Source of the DNA: Sordaria brevicollis
Taxonomy: Eukaryota > Ascomycota > Sordariomycetes > Sordariales > Sordariaceae
DNA length: 64,000 nucleotides
Direction: 5' to 3'
Assembly: GCA_033439795.1 (NCBI GenBank)
Contig: JAUTDP010000011.1
Location: 2,480,001-2,544,000 of the forward strand
Under the pieces are notes generated by a model, which saw only the letters and a list, made by a program, of their open reading frames with translations, ran no database searches and was not told where the DNA came from. Made by a program: the position numbers and the translations under genes. Of the stretch, positions 37,155 to 48,982 are shown one piece after another; the first letter of the stretch is position 1; every line of letters starts with the position of its first letter.

Positions 37155-37910
37155 CTTCTTTCTTGCAACCCGCTGCTTCATCGACTGTCCCTGCTGACCT
37201 GACCTCTCTTTTTTTGTCCTGCTCGTTCTTTCCTCACATTCACCCACTCTCACTCAGTTTTGTAACACCCGCCAGCCCACCTCACCACCACACAGTATTT
37301 GCCCGTTGTCGATTCGCTTTTTTCGTCAAGCATTCCCTTCGAATCGTTCGCTACAGTTCGTCGTTTGTTCGGCTGTCGGCTGCTGGCTGCTGATTGATGC
37401 TCACGCAACCACCACCCTTCTGACGGACATTCACTTCAAGTTTGCACTGCCACCATCTTTTTCACCAACCTTCCCTTCCCACCCATCTGCTATACGCGCG
37501 GACAAACCCTGTTTTTGGAGACGACGGGCATTTGGACATTCCCTTTCTTTCTATCGCCGCTCACTTTCTGGGTTTGTCCGATTTTGTTTCCGCGAACATA
37601 AAACTTTTTATCGTTTCTTGTTTCCCGCCTCTCTTGTTTTATACTCCCTACTTGCTCAAGAGGCGTCGGGCAATATTAACGAAGCAAACAAGCGGGGAAG
37701 AACCAACAACCACATCATCAAAGGACACGAGTGTATATGTACATGCTTTGAATCACCTGTGGTTTTTTCTACTATACCATTCATTTTCACTGTTATCCCC
37801 GTCCCGCTCATTTTCTTGTCTTTTTTCAAGAACTTGTAGCCGATTTCAGGTGCAATCTTTCGATGGAATACGGAGGGCTGGAATAGAACACTGTCTTTAA
37901 GAGCTGAAGT
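37155..37910 (+). promoter_or_regulatory. Promoter/leader region of the ADAM protease gene
   Basis: This 756-bp stretch lies between the retrotransposon and the protease start codon. It is pyrimidine-rich with many TTTC and CACC runs. Open frames of 177 and 152 codons overlap one another and lack domains, so I treat them as chance. It must hold the core promoter and the 5' untranslated leader. Anything further upstream was separated by 5.5 kb when the element inserted. Confidence 0.5.
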
Positions 37911-40439
37911 ATGTTTGTTTCCAAGGCCTTCGCGGCCGTATTTGCTGCCTTTGGCCTGCTTGTCCAGTCTACTACAGGTATGTTGTTCATCTCATCCCCC
38001 GTCCGAATGACCTCTAGTTAACATGCCCGACCCAAAGCACATTCAACGGAGAGGTTACCGCTATCATACATTAGCCGAGTCGACGATGCCGTGATCAACA
38101 CCCCCTCCCACAGGGTACACGCCCAGTCATCCTTTGACCTAAGCTTCTACCTCCACGATCGCCAGCAAAAGATTCGCTTCACTCTCGAACCGAACCACGA
38201 AATCCTCCCTAACGATGCGACAATTCACATCTTGGGCCCCGATGGCAAGGTCAAGAGGATAGAGCCTATCGCCAGGGACGAGCACAAGGTTTTCAGAGGC
38301 ACCACGTTTGTTCAGAAGGAGGGAATGACGGAGGCGGACTGGAGGCAGGCAGGATGGGCACGAGTCTACGTTCTTCGGGATGGCAAACGACCGATTTTCT
38401 CCGGATCATTCAGGGTAAACGGAGTCGACCACCACATCCAGACCAACACCAACTACATGCAGTCGATGATTAAGGGCGACCCGGAAATCGAGGCATCGGA
38501 GGAGGAGTACATGGTTGTTTGGAGGGATTCCGACATTATGCGACCAACACACGATGACCTGAAGAAGCGCGACCTTGCCAGCATGAGCTCTTGCGGCTCT
38601 AACGATCTTGGCTGGAACAACAACGAGAACAACGGAGTCTTGCGGTGGACCGAGGAGGTATACGAACACCAGACTCCCTGGGCTCTCAGCCCGAGCCGCC
38701 TCTTTGCACGACAGATGGATGGAACCGAAGGTGGTAATGGTGCCGGTGTTAATTTGCAGAACAGCATTGGTTCCAAGACCGGTTGCCCGACTTCTAAAAA
38801 GGTTGCGCTGATTGGCATTGCTACCGACTGCACCTACACGGAGAAATTCAACTCGACCGAATCGCTTAGGCAAAATGTCATCGACATGGTTAATAAGGCT
38901 TCTCAACTCTTTGAGAGCTCTTTCAGCATCTCCCTAGGTATTCGGAACTTGACCATCAGCGACAAGGAGTGTCCGTCCTCGCCTCCTGACAGTGCGCCAT
39001 TCAATATGGCCTGCAACAGCGGTGCTACCATTACCGACAGGCTGGTGAAATTTTCCGGTTGGCGAGGCAAGTCTAACGATAACAACGCCTACTGGACTTT
39101 GCTGTCAACCTGCAATACTGGCGCTGCCGTCGGCCTTGCTTGGCTCGGTCAGGTCTGCCAAGCGGGCGCTACCAACAGCCAGGACGGCGAAACCGTAGCG
39201 GGCGCAAATGTTGTCGTCAAGACCTCTACCGAATGGCAGGTCTTTGCCCATGAGTCTGGCCATACGTTCGGTGCAGTCCATGACTGCCTTCCAGACTCGT
39301 GCGCAAGGGGTGAAGCCGGTGAAAACAAGTGCTGCCCCCTTTCCGCTACAACCTGCGACGCTAACGCCCAGTTCATCATGAATCCGTCCACAGACGGCCG
39401 CATCACGTCTTTCTCGGCCTGTAGTATCGGCAACGTGTGCAGCTTCTTGGGCAGAAACCCCAACAGAATGAGCTGCCTATCCAACAATAAGGATGTTGTC
39501 ACCATCAGCGGACAGCAATGTGGCAACGGCATCGTTGAAGCCGGCGAGGAGTGCGACTGCGGTGGCGAAGAAGGATGCGGCAACAACCCGTGCTGCGATC
39601 CCAAGACGTGCAAGTTTACCACCAACAGCATCTGTGACCCAGCCAACGAAGAGTGCTGCACCGATCAGTGCCAGTTCGCCGGATCCGATACCGTCTGCCG
39701 CGCTAGCACTGGCCCATGCGATCCGGAAGAGAAGTGCTCCGGCACTGGCGGTTCCTGCCCGGCCGACAAGACCGCCGAAGACGGCACCGACTGCGGCGAC
39801 TCGCTCACATGTGCTTCGGGCCAGTGTACCAGTCGCAGCCAGCAATGCAAGACTTTCATGGCTACCGAGGACACGCACAACCAAACAAATTCGTGCTCCA
39901 ATGAGGGGTGCATGCTCACATGCTCGGGTCCCATGTTCAAGGATGACAGGTGTTACACCCTTCCGCAGTACTTTCTCGACGGCACCCCCTGCGAGGGTGG
40001 CGGAAAGTGCTCTAACGGTAGATGCGAGGGCGCGAAGCTCAGCAACCAGATCCTCGATTGGTTCAAAAACAACAAGAACATTGCCATTCCCGTCGGCTGC
40101 GTCATCGGCGGTCTTCTCCTCATTGCCTTCCTCAGCTGCTGCTGCAGCTGTTGTCGGCGCGCGAGGACAAGGAGAGCGCCTCCGAGGATGGCGCCGCCTC
40201 CAGACCACCCTGCGGGCTGGAACTGGGGCGGTGCTAGGCACGGCGGCCATGTTCCGCTCCCCTCGCAATCGGGGCCGCCACCGCCGCACTACCAAGGGGC
40301 TCCTCCGCCGTATCAAGGAGGGCCGCCGCAACCGCCCATGGGACAGCCCATGGGTCAGGGACAGTTCCCCGGCCAGGGAGGGGATGGACGGTATGAGCCG
40401 TTTAGGGAACAGCAGAGAGGGTACGCTAGGTATGCTTGA
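37911..40439 (+). CDS. ADAM-family zinc metalloprotease, membrane-anchored
   Basis: Predicted join: 37911-37977, 38038-40439, giving 822 aa. The first exon encodes a hydrophobic signal peptide (MFVSKAFAAVFAAFGLLVQS). A propeptide-like region follows. The catalytic site HESGHTFGAVHD begins at H427 and is a complete reprolysin zinc motif (H427, H431, H437, then Asp). A cysteine-rich disintegrin domain (GNGIVEAGEECDCG, CCDPKTCKF) and an ADAM-type cysteine-rich region come next. One membrane helix lies at about 704-726 (IAIPVGCVIGGLLLIAF), followed by Cys-rich and Pro/Gly-rich cytoplasmic sequence (PPPHYQGAPPPYQGG). The layout is that of fungal ADAM proteases (ADM-A/ADM-B of Aspergillus), predicted to cleave surface proteins. 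The start is supported by the signal peptide and a clean 60-nt intron. A Copia element ends about 760 bp upstream. Confidence 0.93.
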
Positions 40440-40697
40440 GCGTTGTTACATGCGCGAGCGTAGTGTGAGAATTGGGCTTGTTTGTATATGAGCGAGCGTG
40501 TATTGCCGCGTTCTGTACATTTGATGATTAAATGACCTTTTCCTGTTTATATTATTTGTCTTTCGAATAGATCAACTTGCATACCTCACAGACCGTACCC
40601 AGGTGATTGTTTTTCCTTCCTTTCATATTGAATTCAAGACGACCCAGCATCCGATCCCGCCACCTCATCCTCTCCTTCATCTTCGAGTCCCACCCCA

Positions 40698-41585
40698 TCA
40701 CCAGAAACTCCTTCTCTCGCCTCCTCCTCCATCCCCCTCCCTCTCTTCCCACTCCCTCTCACACCTCCTATCCAACTCAACAGCCCTCATCTTCTCCCCC
40801 GTCTCCCCATCAACCAACCACACGTTCTCACTCCCGCACGGGAACTGATTATGGACCGTGATGTCCTCAAACGCCCACATCCCATCCAAGCAAACAAACT
40901 CGATCTCCTCCAGCCCCTGAAAAGCCTGGATCTGTCTCACCTCGGTATGAAAAAAGTATTCCCCGTGGTAGGTAGCGCTGTATTCCCTCTCGAGCTTAAG
41001 CCGTTTGATTCTTCGGACTTGAGACGGGTCTGATAATCTGATGACGGGGTCGGTGAAGCAGTGTAGGTCTGTGGATGTGATATCAACAGTGTCGAGGGAG
41101 AAGTTGAGCCAGATGTAACCTGGGTTGGGGGCGACGTGGGGGGAGTGGGGAGAGAGTTGGAAGGCTTTTTCGTAGTCTTGGAAGTTTTCGGACTTTGTAT
41201 TGGGGGGGATGGTGGTGAGGAGGAGGCGGGATTCGCGACAGGTGTGGAGAGGACCGGGGATGGGAGTTGAGGAGAGGGTGGTTCGGTTGGAGGGGGTTTC
41301 GGGCATGTAGACGTCTACGACCCGGGGAACGACGGTGAAGCGCCAGATTAGGGCGCGGAGTTCGTAGGGGAGGAGGGGGAAGAGGTGGAATGTTGTTGGT
41401 GTTGTTGTTGTTGTTGTTGGAGGAGGAGGAGGAGGGGTGGTTTTGTCTGTGGTAGTGGCTGTGGCCATCGTGGTTGGAAAAGGGGGCGCAAAGGTGTCCC
41501 TCAATTTGTATGGTATAGTCTTGCTGACTGGATATCTGGCGCAAGGAGGGTGAGTAGGTAGGTACTGGTAGGTTAGTTCTGACAT
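40698..41585 (-). CDS. 2EXR-domain protein
   Basis: Single-exon model of 295 aa, convergent with the protease gene and 258 bp from it. After a Thr/Pro-rich N-terminus (poly-Pro and poly-Thr at about residues 48-65) comes FHLFPLLPYELRALIWRF, the hallmark of the fungal 2EXR domain (F-P-LP-E-R-IW). PLHTCRESR a little later is the second typical block. The function of the family is unknown; it is large and lineage-expanded in Sordariomycetes. The C-terminus is rich in Arg/Glu and Gly. An internal ATG at residue 40 (MATATTT) could be the real start, since the first 39 residues are not obviously conserved. GTT/GTG repeats on the plus strand at 41395-41425 encode the Thr runs. Confidence 0.75.
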   Translation of the reverse strand: MSELTYQYLPTHPPCARYPVSKTIPYKLRDTFAPPFPTTMATATTTDKTTPPPPPPTTTTTTPTTFHLFPLLPYELRALIWRFTVVPRVVDVYMPETPSNRTTLSSTPIPGPLHTCRESRLLLTTIPPNTKSENFQDYEKAFQLSPHSPHVAPNPGYIWLNFSLDTVDITSTDLHCFTDPVIRLSDPSQVRRIKRLKLEREYSATYHGEYFFHTEVRQIQAFQGLEEIEFVCLDGMWAFEDITVHNQFPCGSENVWLVDGETGEKMRAVELDRRCEREWEEREGDGGGGERRSFW

Positions 41586-42642
41586 CTGCTTTCTTGAGCA
41601 TTATGGGCTATCAACTATTTTATATTCGGACCAAGTTCTTATCCTCATCGATGACAACCTCGGCGTGACTCAATACAGACGGATCGAGGGTTCTTGGCTG
41701 GTTGAAGTAGGTGAGACGCCGGCATGGTCCGGTCTAGGCACATTCCAAATTTGTTCTAGGTACAGTACTAGCTCTCCCGGTTCATTGTATTCTTTTCATA
41801 AAGCTTGGCTACAATTTGTGAGTGAAGGGAAGAACAACCAAGTTCTAGAGTGGGACGATATGAGAAAAAAAAGGAAGGCAGCACGTATCTGGAAAAGAGA
41901 GGATGCAGGAAAGAGCGTGCGAGGCGTGCGAATGTGTGCCAGTGTATGTGCTAGATCGGTACTCGGAATAATACGTGCTCTCTGTCACAGTCGCATGTAC
42001 CCAACTAACAGATCTCCCAAGGATGCATTAGACGGCAAGCACCACCAAAGCATCAGTTTTCACTCTTTTTAGAATCTTCAACCTCCATCCAACCCAATTT
42101 TCATACATCAGGCTTCTTCACATCCTCTACCATTTGCCTTCAGCCTCCTATGGTTGCCTCAGTCCACCTAGCGCTCTAGGTTCTGATCCTTCTGCCTACG
42201 CACTTGTTAATCCTTCAATTCGTCTCCTTCCAGCCACTCCTTAGTAAACTCATCCCCCAACTAACGACACGACGTAAAAGCGAGCCGAAATGTCCTCCAT
42301 ACCTTCATCTAGCCTGGTAGTAGGTGGGATTGCCTGCATCATCTGTATTACAAGGCTGAGTCAAACGAAAATCCCATTGTTTCACTGCATTAGTCCATGA
42401 TGGCGGGCTTATGCCGTCGCCTCTTTGGGCTCCGTGGAAAAAGCAGTGTTTCTTTGCCTTTACAAATGATCTGAATCTTCAAACGTTGAAGAATTCCATC
42501 TGCAACTGTTTTGGCTCATTGATTATAGGGACGAGGCCGTTTGCGTATTCGCAGCTTACCAGTGTTGGATATCCCCATAGATTTCAGCAGCCTTGACGGT
42601 CAATCTCGTCCAGGACTCCAGACGGAAGATTCCCGACGTGCA
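41586..42642. other. Intergenic / 5' region of the DUF3176 gene
   Basis: About 1 kb lies between divergent genes. An open frame of 135 codons (41665-42072) has no recognisable domain. In the last 100 bp a frame is open in phase with the DUF3176 start but has no ATG, so an upstream coding exon cannot be excluded. Confidence 0.5.
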
Positions 42643-44765
42643 ATGGGGAGCAACTGGGGCTGGGAAATAGCGGCGGTGCTTCTTAGTAGCTGCTCACTCG
42701 CCGCTACCATCGTTGTCCTGAAACTCTCCGATGGCATCAATGTGGATTCGTGGAAGTTCTACCTCTCGCTGAGCACGACAATTTCCATATTATCTCAACT
42801 CTCGCGCACCTCCTTGGCCTTTGCACTCACCTCATGCATCGGTCAGGCCAAATGGAATTGGTTCTCCAGGCGGGAAGACCGTCTGGCTACGTTCAGTCAC
42901 TTCGATGCAGCGAGTAGAGGACCACTTGGCAGTGTACAGTTGTTGTGGAAGTTTGGCCTCAGGTAAGTTGACGTCCATTGCAACTATCACCCCGTCTTAA
43001 ATCCAACTGACGAAGATGCATTAGTCATTGGGTGGTGCTGGGCGCTCTATCTACCATAGCACTACTCGGTTACGATCCGGTTCTCCAAGCAATGGTCACC
43101 CGATCAGGAGGTAATGAACCCATAGCCGACACGGCAATGGGATCATCTCGAACATCACGCTTGCCGATTGCAGAATCGGCAGGTTTTGGGACTGTTCACA
43201 ATGGGGGGAGCATTATGTTGACCAGCGCCAACGGATCGAGAGGGAACGACATCGTGGTCACACAGTACCAGATAGCACCTGCTGAGGGCTGGGGTCTTGC
43301 CGTGATCGAGGGGTTTGCACACAAGTACGATGGCAACCAGAGGGTATACGCACCCACTTCCTTCACTTGCGCTTCGACAAATTGCACCTACGAGGTGTTC
43401 GACTCTTTAGCAGTTTGCAACGAGTGTCGCAATGTTTCGGAGCACATTACCAGTGAGCCTTACACGGATTCCGCCAGTGGTGAGCAACTAATGTACGTGC
43501 TAGGGAGGCAGACACAAGGCGAGTTGGCACTCACAATCAAGAACTCAAAGGGCAAACTGGTGCAAGGAAGTCACCAGAGTTTGGAGGATTCGTTCGTCTC
43601 TATTAGCGGAAAAGTGATTGAGGACCGCCGGGAAACCTTCCACTTTCGCGACGCCTTCACCACATTCATCGTCTTCCAAATCCTCAAAGCCCCAAGGAAC
43701 TACACTGCACAGCACTCAGCGTGGGAGGATGAGCCACCGGAGGCCTGGGAATGTGGCTTCTCCTTCTGCCTCAATCGATATAACTCGACAGTCCAGGACG
43801 GTATACTCTACGAGACGGTCCTCAGTTCAAGCAAACAGGCATCACCGGACTCCATGAGAGCTTACCCCGATCGGCACGGTTACAACGTGCCAAACATCAC
43901 CAAAGGCACTGAGCAATGGAACTTCTGGAGCTATCCCAGCAATTACACGCTCTACAGCCCCTTAGGAGCCGAAATCTCCAACCTATCTAAATCTGACACA
44001 TCGAAGCTATGGGACTTCGACCGTAGCTCGCTTGATTTACAGGTTCCTGATGACTGGCCAACTCTGACTTACGCTGACAAGTCCAGCCATCGCGTCGACA
44101 GCGAATACTCGGGCATTTTCCCCATCACCGCGCAAACCGTTCGCTCAACTATCTACTGGTTTCTTCGTCTATACCGCAGGAGTGATGAACCGAGCATGCG
44201 CCTAACCTACAACAGTGTCACGCCCAATAACGACGTCGTGGCCAAATCCTTGGCCAACTCTTCTAACGTCACCGAGACGTTCGAAAACGCGGCCAAGCGG
44301 ATGACGGCCTTCATGCGAGAGCTGCCGCAAACGATCGACTCCGAGCAGGTTTATGTCAACGGCCAGGCATTTGTTTGGGTACAGCACATTCGCATACGCT
44401 GGCCGTACATCACTTTTCCTGTCACAGTTGCGGTTGCGGGAGCGCTGTTCGTCCTGTTGACCACGTGGGAGACCAAGAGGCTTGGGCTCCGGGCCTGGAA
44501 GGAAGGGTCTTTACCCATGCTTGTCCACGGGCTTGATCAGTCGACACGAGAAAAGCTCAGGAATGCGGACAGCGCTGGGGTGGGGGACAAGGTTTCGAAA
44601 CAAACCGCTGTGACTCTAAGTAGGGATTCTGATGGGAGCTTCGAGCTGAAAGAATCAAAAGAATCGGCTTTGACAACCGGGGCCTTGTTGCAAAGCGATG
44701 CGTCTTCGGGCTGGAGCGAGTCGCTGACGCTCAACAGAAACGGACATGGGCGGGATGGGTTGTGA
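42643..44765 (+). CDS. DUF3176 membrane protein
   Basis: Predicted join: 42643-42962, 43025-44765, giving 686 aa. The N-terminal block has WGWEIAAVLLSSCSLAATIV (membrane helix), a second helix around ISILSQLSRTSLAFAL, then QAKWNWF and FDAASRGPLGSVQLLW. That order is diagnostic of the fungal DUF3176 family. A third helix (WVVLGALSTIALLGYDPVL) follows the intron. Then comes a long extracytoplasmic-looking region with many N-x-S/T sites and paired cysteines, a C-terminal helix (about residue 566, FPVTVAVAGALFVLLTTW) and a polar tail. Biochemical function is unknown. The same frame is open upstream of the chosen ATG, so the protein may start in an earlier exon. Confidence 0.85.
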
Positions 44766-44918
44766 TCTTGGAAGATTTTCGGTTGGTGACGATGACACCC
44801 CGGAAGGATCAACCAGACAACAACCAAAAAAAAAAGAGATTGCAAGACTTGTGTCATCGTGGGATGGACTACCTAGGTGAAACTACAAAAGACCAAAAGA
44901 GCAAAAAAAAAAAAAAGA

Positions 44919-45037
44919 ACATACAACACCAGGGATTCGCTGGTCGTCACCGACCCAACTACTAGTCTGGCCCTCACTGGCTTATCTATGGGAGAGCGGA
45001 CGGGATCCCGAGTTTTCCAGTGGGTATGGTCGTATGT
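44919..45037 (-). rRNA. 5S ribosomal RNA, copy 2
   Basis: The gene is 119 nt on the minus strand and appears identical to copy 1. A TATA-like element TTTATAAG lies at -31 to -24 (45061-45068). Transcription would end in a run of Ts (the A run just left of 44919). It lies about 150 bp beyond the end of the DUF3176 gene and faces it. Confidence 0.95.
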
Positions 45038-46031
45038 ACTTATTCTTCTGCAAGCAGGTACTTATAAATAGAGTACCTGCTGGTTTCTAAGTGCTGCGGT
45101 GTCGGACTGGTGGTATCGTGTCGTATGGGCATCAGGATCGAAGCGTCATCCCTGTGAAGGGCGGGGATATGTCTAAGTGGTGCTTTCGGAAAGATAACGA
45201 TATGGTTAAAAGGCAGAATTGTGATTCCAAAAGGCATTGATATAATTAATAGGGGGCTTGTTGTCGGAGTAAAGAAATATAAACGAGGTGGTTGAAAGGC
45301 AAACTTCTGGTTCTAGAAGGCATGGGCAGAATCGAAAGAGGGTTGTTGTCGGAGTAAAGTAGGCATGGAATGCATGGGGTAATGTCATAAAGAGAAGTCC
45401 CGATGGCTGTTCATCGAGACGTAATGCATGGGGTTGAATGAACGATGAAGTCCTTGATGATTTGGGTAAGTCGCACCCTCCCGTCAAAGAACTTCTGGCT
45501 GTGTTGTCCATTAGGTCTCCTTTTAGGATTTAGTCCGAGCCCTCAAAAGGACGTCGAATAATAGACTTGGGCGGACCTGGCATGTGTGCAACGAGGATAG
45601 CCGTACATCCGTGCGACTCCTCCTCTCTGCCTTGCTGCACAACGCATGATGCTTCTGCGTCTGAGTGCTGCTTGCTGTGTTTTGGTCTGGTTATAAGGTT
45701 GAACGCTGAGTTCATGCATGATGACGCTGTAAGTGCGAAATTTCTGACAGACCATTTTGGGTATTTCCTTCCCAAATTACATCTTGTTACCTAGGAAGTT
45801 GTCCGCCACCATCTTTCCATTTCATTCGGGTATTGAGATGGAGGCTCTGGAGACACCTTCGGGATTCCAATTTTCATTTTTAGACCAATCCAACTGTCAA
45901 TTTTTCTCAATCATATTGGTGTCAATCTTCCTCGAAAGGTAAGCCTTCTACATCCAACGACCTCTCGTGACATCGACTGACTCATTCTGTTGGAAGAAGC
46001 CATCATTTATCCGTTACCGAAAGGCGAAGGA
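45038..46031. other. Intergenic / 5' region of the cysteine-cluster gene
   Basis: About 1 kb. 45838-45940 could be a leader exon: it ends in a good donor (AG|GTAAGC), and a branch-like GACTGAC precedes an AG near 45996. The open frame of that exon does not join the downstream gene in phase, so any such exon would be untranslated or carry a short upstream open frame. Confidence 0.45.
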
Positions 46032-47112
46032 ATGTCCGATATTGAGGATACGAGCTCCAGTCGCCGTTATCCCCCAAGGAAACGGACCCGCGTCTACAGC
46101 GATCTTGAATTTGTTGAAGTGTCATCCTCTGGAGAAGATACAGACGAAAGCAAAGATGTGATCCAAGAGGCCAACACAACCAAGAAGAAGCACAAGGGTG
46201 CCGAGCAAGGCAACGAGAGATATATGCCTTGCGGCCCTTGTGTCTCTAGGGCTTCCACCACGCCCGGCCAGAAGTGTTACAACCAAGTTGGAGTCGGCGT
46301 TGCATGTTCGCAGTGTGCAAAACACGGGCACAACAAGGCATGTATTCCTGTAAGTTGAATAAACTCAACAACCGCGGCTTCCCGTTTAGTAACCCGTACA
46401 GGTTCCTCCTCACCTACAATCCGAGCTCATGGCTTGGTGGGACCAGAACCGTATCAAAAAAGAGGACGAAATCCGTACTCCGACGTTCATGACCGAACTC
46501 AACGATATTATCAGGCAGATCAGAGCTTACAAAAGAGACAAAGCTCGACTCCCTCTCTCTACCGCATCTGAGCCAACCCCCGCATTCCAGCAGATGTGGA
46601 GCACCCTTCCACGAGCCGACTCGAACATAGACACCATAGGAGAAAAGGAATATGATGTTGGCAAATTCGAGGCTCTAGAGTCTATCGCCAGCTCGACTGC
46701 CAAGATTGCTGAGTCTTTGGGTTTCCTTGTTAAAAATACGGACGAGATCAAGGATAGTCTGAGACAGCTAGCCTCACGCGACACCGGAGTGGAAGACGAA
46801 GAGTCAAGCTCGTCCGATAGCGAGGAAGAAGAGAACTCTTCCAGTTCACTTTCTCCGTCGTCCGATGAGAAACCGTCTTCAAGCATCCAAAACCGTCGCC
46901 GCTCTCTTGTCCCTGAGCGCCATAATACATCCGATAGACCCCTGATCTCCATTGCCGACCGAGATGCCCTTCTTGCCCTCGCTATTGCCCGCGATGACGG
47001 GATCAGCGGTCTACTCCAACGAACGTACGCCGCAGCGAGCACCAGCGACCACAAGGAGCGTGGTAGACGCGATTCAAAGAGACGCGCCGGGCAAAAGAGA
47101 AAAAGGAGCTAG
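46032..47112 (+). CDS. Cysteine-cluster nuclear-type protein
   Basis: Predicted join: 46032-46349, 46402-47112, giving 342 aa, with one GTAAGT..CAG intron. The N-terminus is basic and acidic with a likely nuclear localisation signal (RRYPPRKRTR). Residues about 73-105 hold six cysteines: CGPC, then C after 11 residues, then CSQC and a final C (HNKAC). This resembles fungal Zn-cluster-like motifs but lacks standard Zn2Cys6 spacing. The second exon is Ser/Glu-rich (a run of acidic serines at about residues 230-265), and the C-terminus is very basic (DSKRRAGQKRKRS). A chromatin or transcription role is plausible but only inferred. The gene is bracketed by two 5S rRNA genes in opposite orientations. 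Confidence 0.7.
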
Positions 47113-47463
47113 ATCTTACATTTCTACAACAAGAGCCAACGTAGGCTAGGACGTGGGACATAAGAGTCGTGATGGAAATTAAGCCGAGTATATATGACTG
47201 AACTTCGAATTCCCATCTCAGGCACATACTCTAATCAATATGAGAGACGATAAATGGTACGAGGTCTGGCAGATAAACCAAAGTGGCACAAAAAGTAAGA
47301 GCCAAGTGGTGACTCTCGGCCAGAATGTTGAGTGTGAGAAGTGCGGTTGCCATACCATACCTATAAGATGTTTTAAGAGGCTTTTAGCACTATCTGAAAT
47401 TCAACTTTACTATTACAAGATTGAAAGGGCTTTAAATAAGTGAATTATCCGCGATAAACGATT
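47113..47463. other. Intergenic
   Basis: About 350 bp lies between the cysteine-cluster gene and the third 5S gene. A frame of 67 codons (47240-47443) has no recognisable features. The right end contains the AT element of the 5S gene (AAATAAGT at -31 to -24). Confidence 0.6.
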
Positions 47464-47582
47464 ACGTACGACCATACCCACTGGAAAACTCGGGATCCCG
47501 TCCGCTCTCCCATAGATAAGCCAGTGAGGGCCAGACTAGTAGTTGGGTCGGTGACGACCAGCGAATCCCTGGTGTTGTATGT
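47464..47582 (+). rRNA. 5S ribosomal RNA, copy 3
   Basis: The gene is 119 nt and matches copy 1 except that position 3 is G (ACGTACG instead of ACATACG). The change turns a helix I A-U pair into a G-U pair, so the fold should survive. A seven-T run at the 3' end (47582-47588) fits a polymerase III terminator. Confidence 0.93.
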
Positions 47583-48145
47583 TTTTTTCCTTTTTCTTTT
47601 TATATATATACATACCTATTATCACCCCGAATGCTGTTTCCCCGTTTCAATCGCTTTTTGATGTAATATTACACCTCGTTTTTTTCTGGCTGTGTTCTAA
47701 CTTGATGGCGGGGTCAACGTAGACTGCGATGAGCTGAAAAAAGCACGGATCAGGCGCTTATCATGATTGCCATGGAGAATACGAACACTTCTTCAGTCTT
47801 ATTCCTATTCATCTTCATATCGTTGATACAACACATCTAAGTATAAGTAGTGTAGAGGAAGAGGAGTACATACAGGGGCATAACCGCGGGTACTAAGGTA
47901 TATGTAATAAGCATAATACGAAGAAAGCACGAATCGCGCGCGCTCGAAGAGGGGATATATAAACCAAAAATGCAAGAGACAAACACGAACGACGCAAAGA
48001 AAATCAACATAGCCCATCCATTCATCCAGTTCCTATTCCCATTTCCTGGCATCCATCCATCCCGTAGATCCGTCCACCCGCTTCCGTTGCTCGCTCCTTT
48101 CGTTGTAAGGGCAACGAGGTGAGGTCAAACACAACTTGTCTTTGT
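47583..48145. other. Intergenic
   Basis: About 560 bp between the third 5S gene and the open region beyond the kinesin gene. It includes a short TATATATATA tract near 47603. On the minus strand it would be 3' untranslated sequence of the kinesin transcript or of a small downstream gene. Confidence 0.5.
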
Positions 48146-48982
48146 TCATGTCATGTACGAGAAATCCGGATTCGCGTCGATCTTCCGCTGCAGAGACATT
48201 TCCCTCTCCAACGCCAGCTTCCGCTGCAACGTGCTCTCTCTCTCCAACAGGAGCTTCAGCCGGTGAAGCTGATGATGGTGGCTGCCACCGCTTTTCCTGA
48301 TCTTCTCTTTTCGTTCCTTTGCGGCTCCCTCCGATGATGATGATGCTTCTCCTCCTGTTTGTTGCTTCATCTTCCCTTTAGTAACGCTACTACTTCTTCT
48401 CTTCCTCCTCTTTACAATGGGTATCGTAATCTTACTTTTTCTTTTCTTGTCTTTCTTGTTCTTCTCATTATCCATTAACCCGCAGCAATAGTCGGTGTTG
48501 TTTCCACCGCTACCGAGACTCGTAGCGGCGACACTGCCGGCACGACTGCGTCTTCCTCCACCACCACCACTAGCGGCGCTGCCAGCGCGGCTTCGTCGAC
48601 CACCAGCACTTGTAGCACTGGCACGACTAGCACCGCTTCCGGCCCGCCTTCGTAAACCACTTCCACTAACACCACCATGTAGACTGACACCACTACCAGA
48701 ACGACTGCGCCGCCCCACCATGGTCGGCATGGTGGGCAAGGTAGGCATGGTAGGGGTGTTCGCAGGAGGAGCCGGAACAACCATCCCGCTGTTGACCAAC
48801 CCGTTCCCACACCCGCACTTGGGGCCGCAGCAACACCCGCAGCTTTTCCGGCCACAGCAACCACAACCGCAACTCCGGCCACCCCCACCCATTGATGATG
48901 ATAAACCAAAACAACCAACGCTCGAACTAGCGCTTGAACAGTAGGACAAGGACGACAAGGGCAACCGGGTGCGGGCGCCCCC
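48146..48982 (-). other. Open reading frame directly after the kinesin stop, same frame
   Basis: The minus-strand frame of the kinesin's last exon stays open for about 279 codons after its TAG (48983-48985). The first ATG in this segment is at 48892-48890, giving a possible separate protein of 248 aa. It has a Cys/Gly-rich head (SCGCGCCGRKSCGCCCGPKC), repeated RRSRAGS-like motifs, a basic segment (KKDKKRKSK, KRRKRRSSS) and a charged tail (LLLERESTLQRKLALERE). The left third is open only in this frame. The right two thirds are low-complexity and also open in other frames. It could be an independent small gene, an extension made by splicing or readthrough, or open 3' untranslated sequence. Confidence 0.4.

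Noticed and set aside
39477..40491. Overlapping open frames of 332 (plus) and 284 (minus) codons over the ADAM gene
   Set aside because: Both lie inside a gene with a complete, domain-supported frame, and both have Ala/Arg/Ser-rich translations typical of shadow frames in GC-rich DNA.
45757..45942. Possible first coding exon (MEALETPSGF) for the cysteine-cluster gene
   Set aside because: Its donor is in phase 2, and no nearby acceptor restores the downstream frame. At most it is a leader exon.
48475..48944. Open frames of 147 (minus) and 149 (plus) codons in other frames beyond the kinesin gene
   Set aside because: They reflect the low-complexity repeats of this stretch and end where the repeats end. 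Only the kinesin-phase frame continues further.
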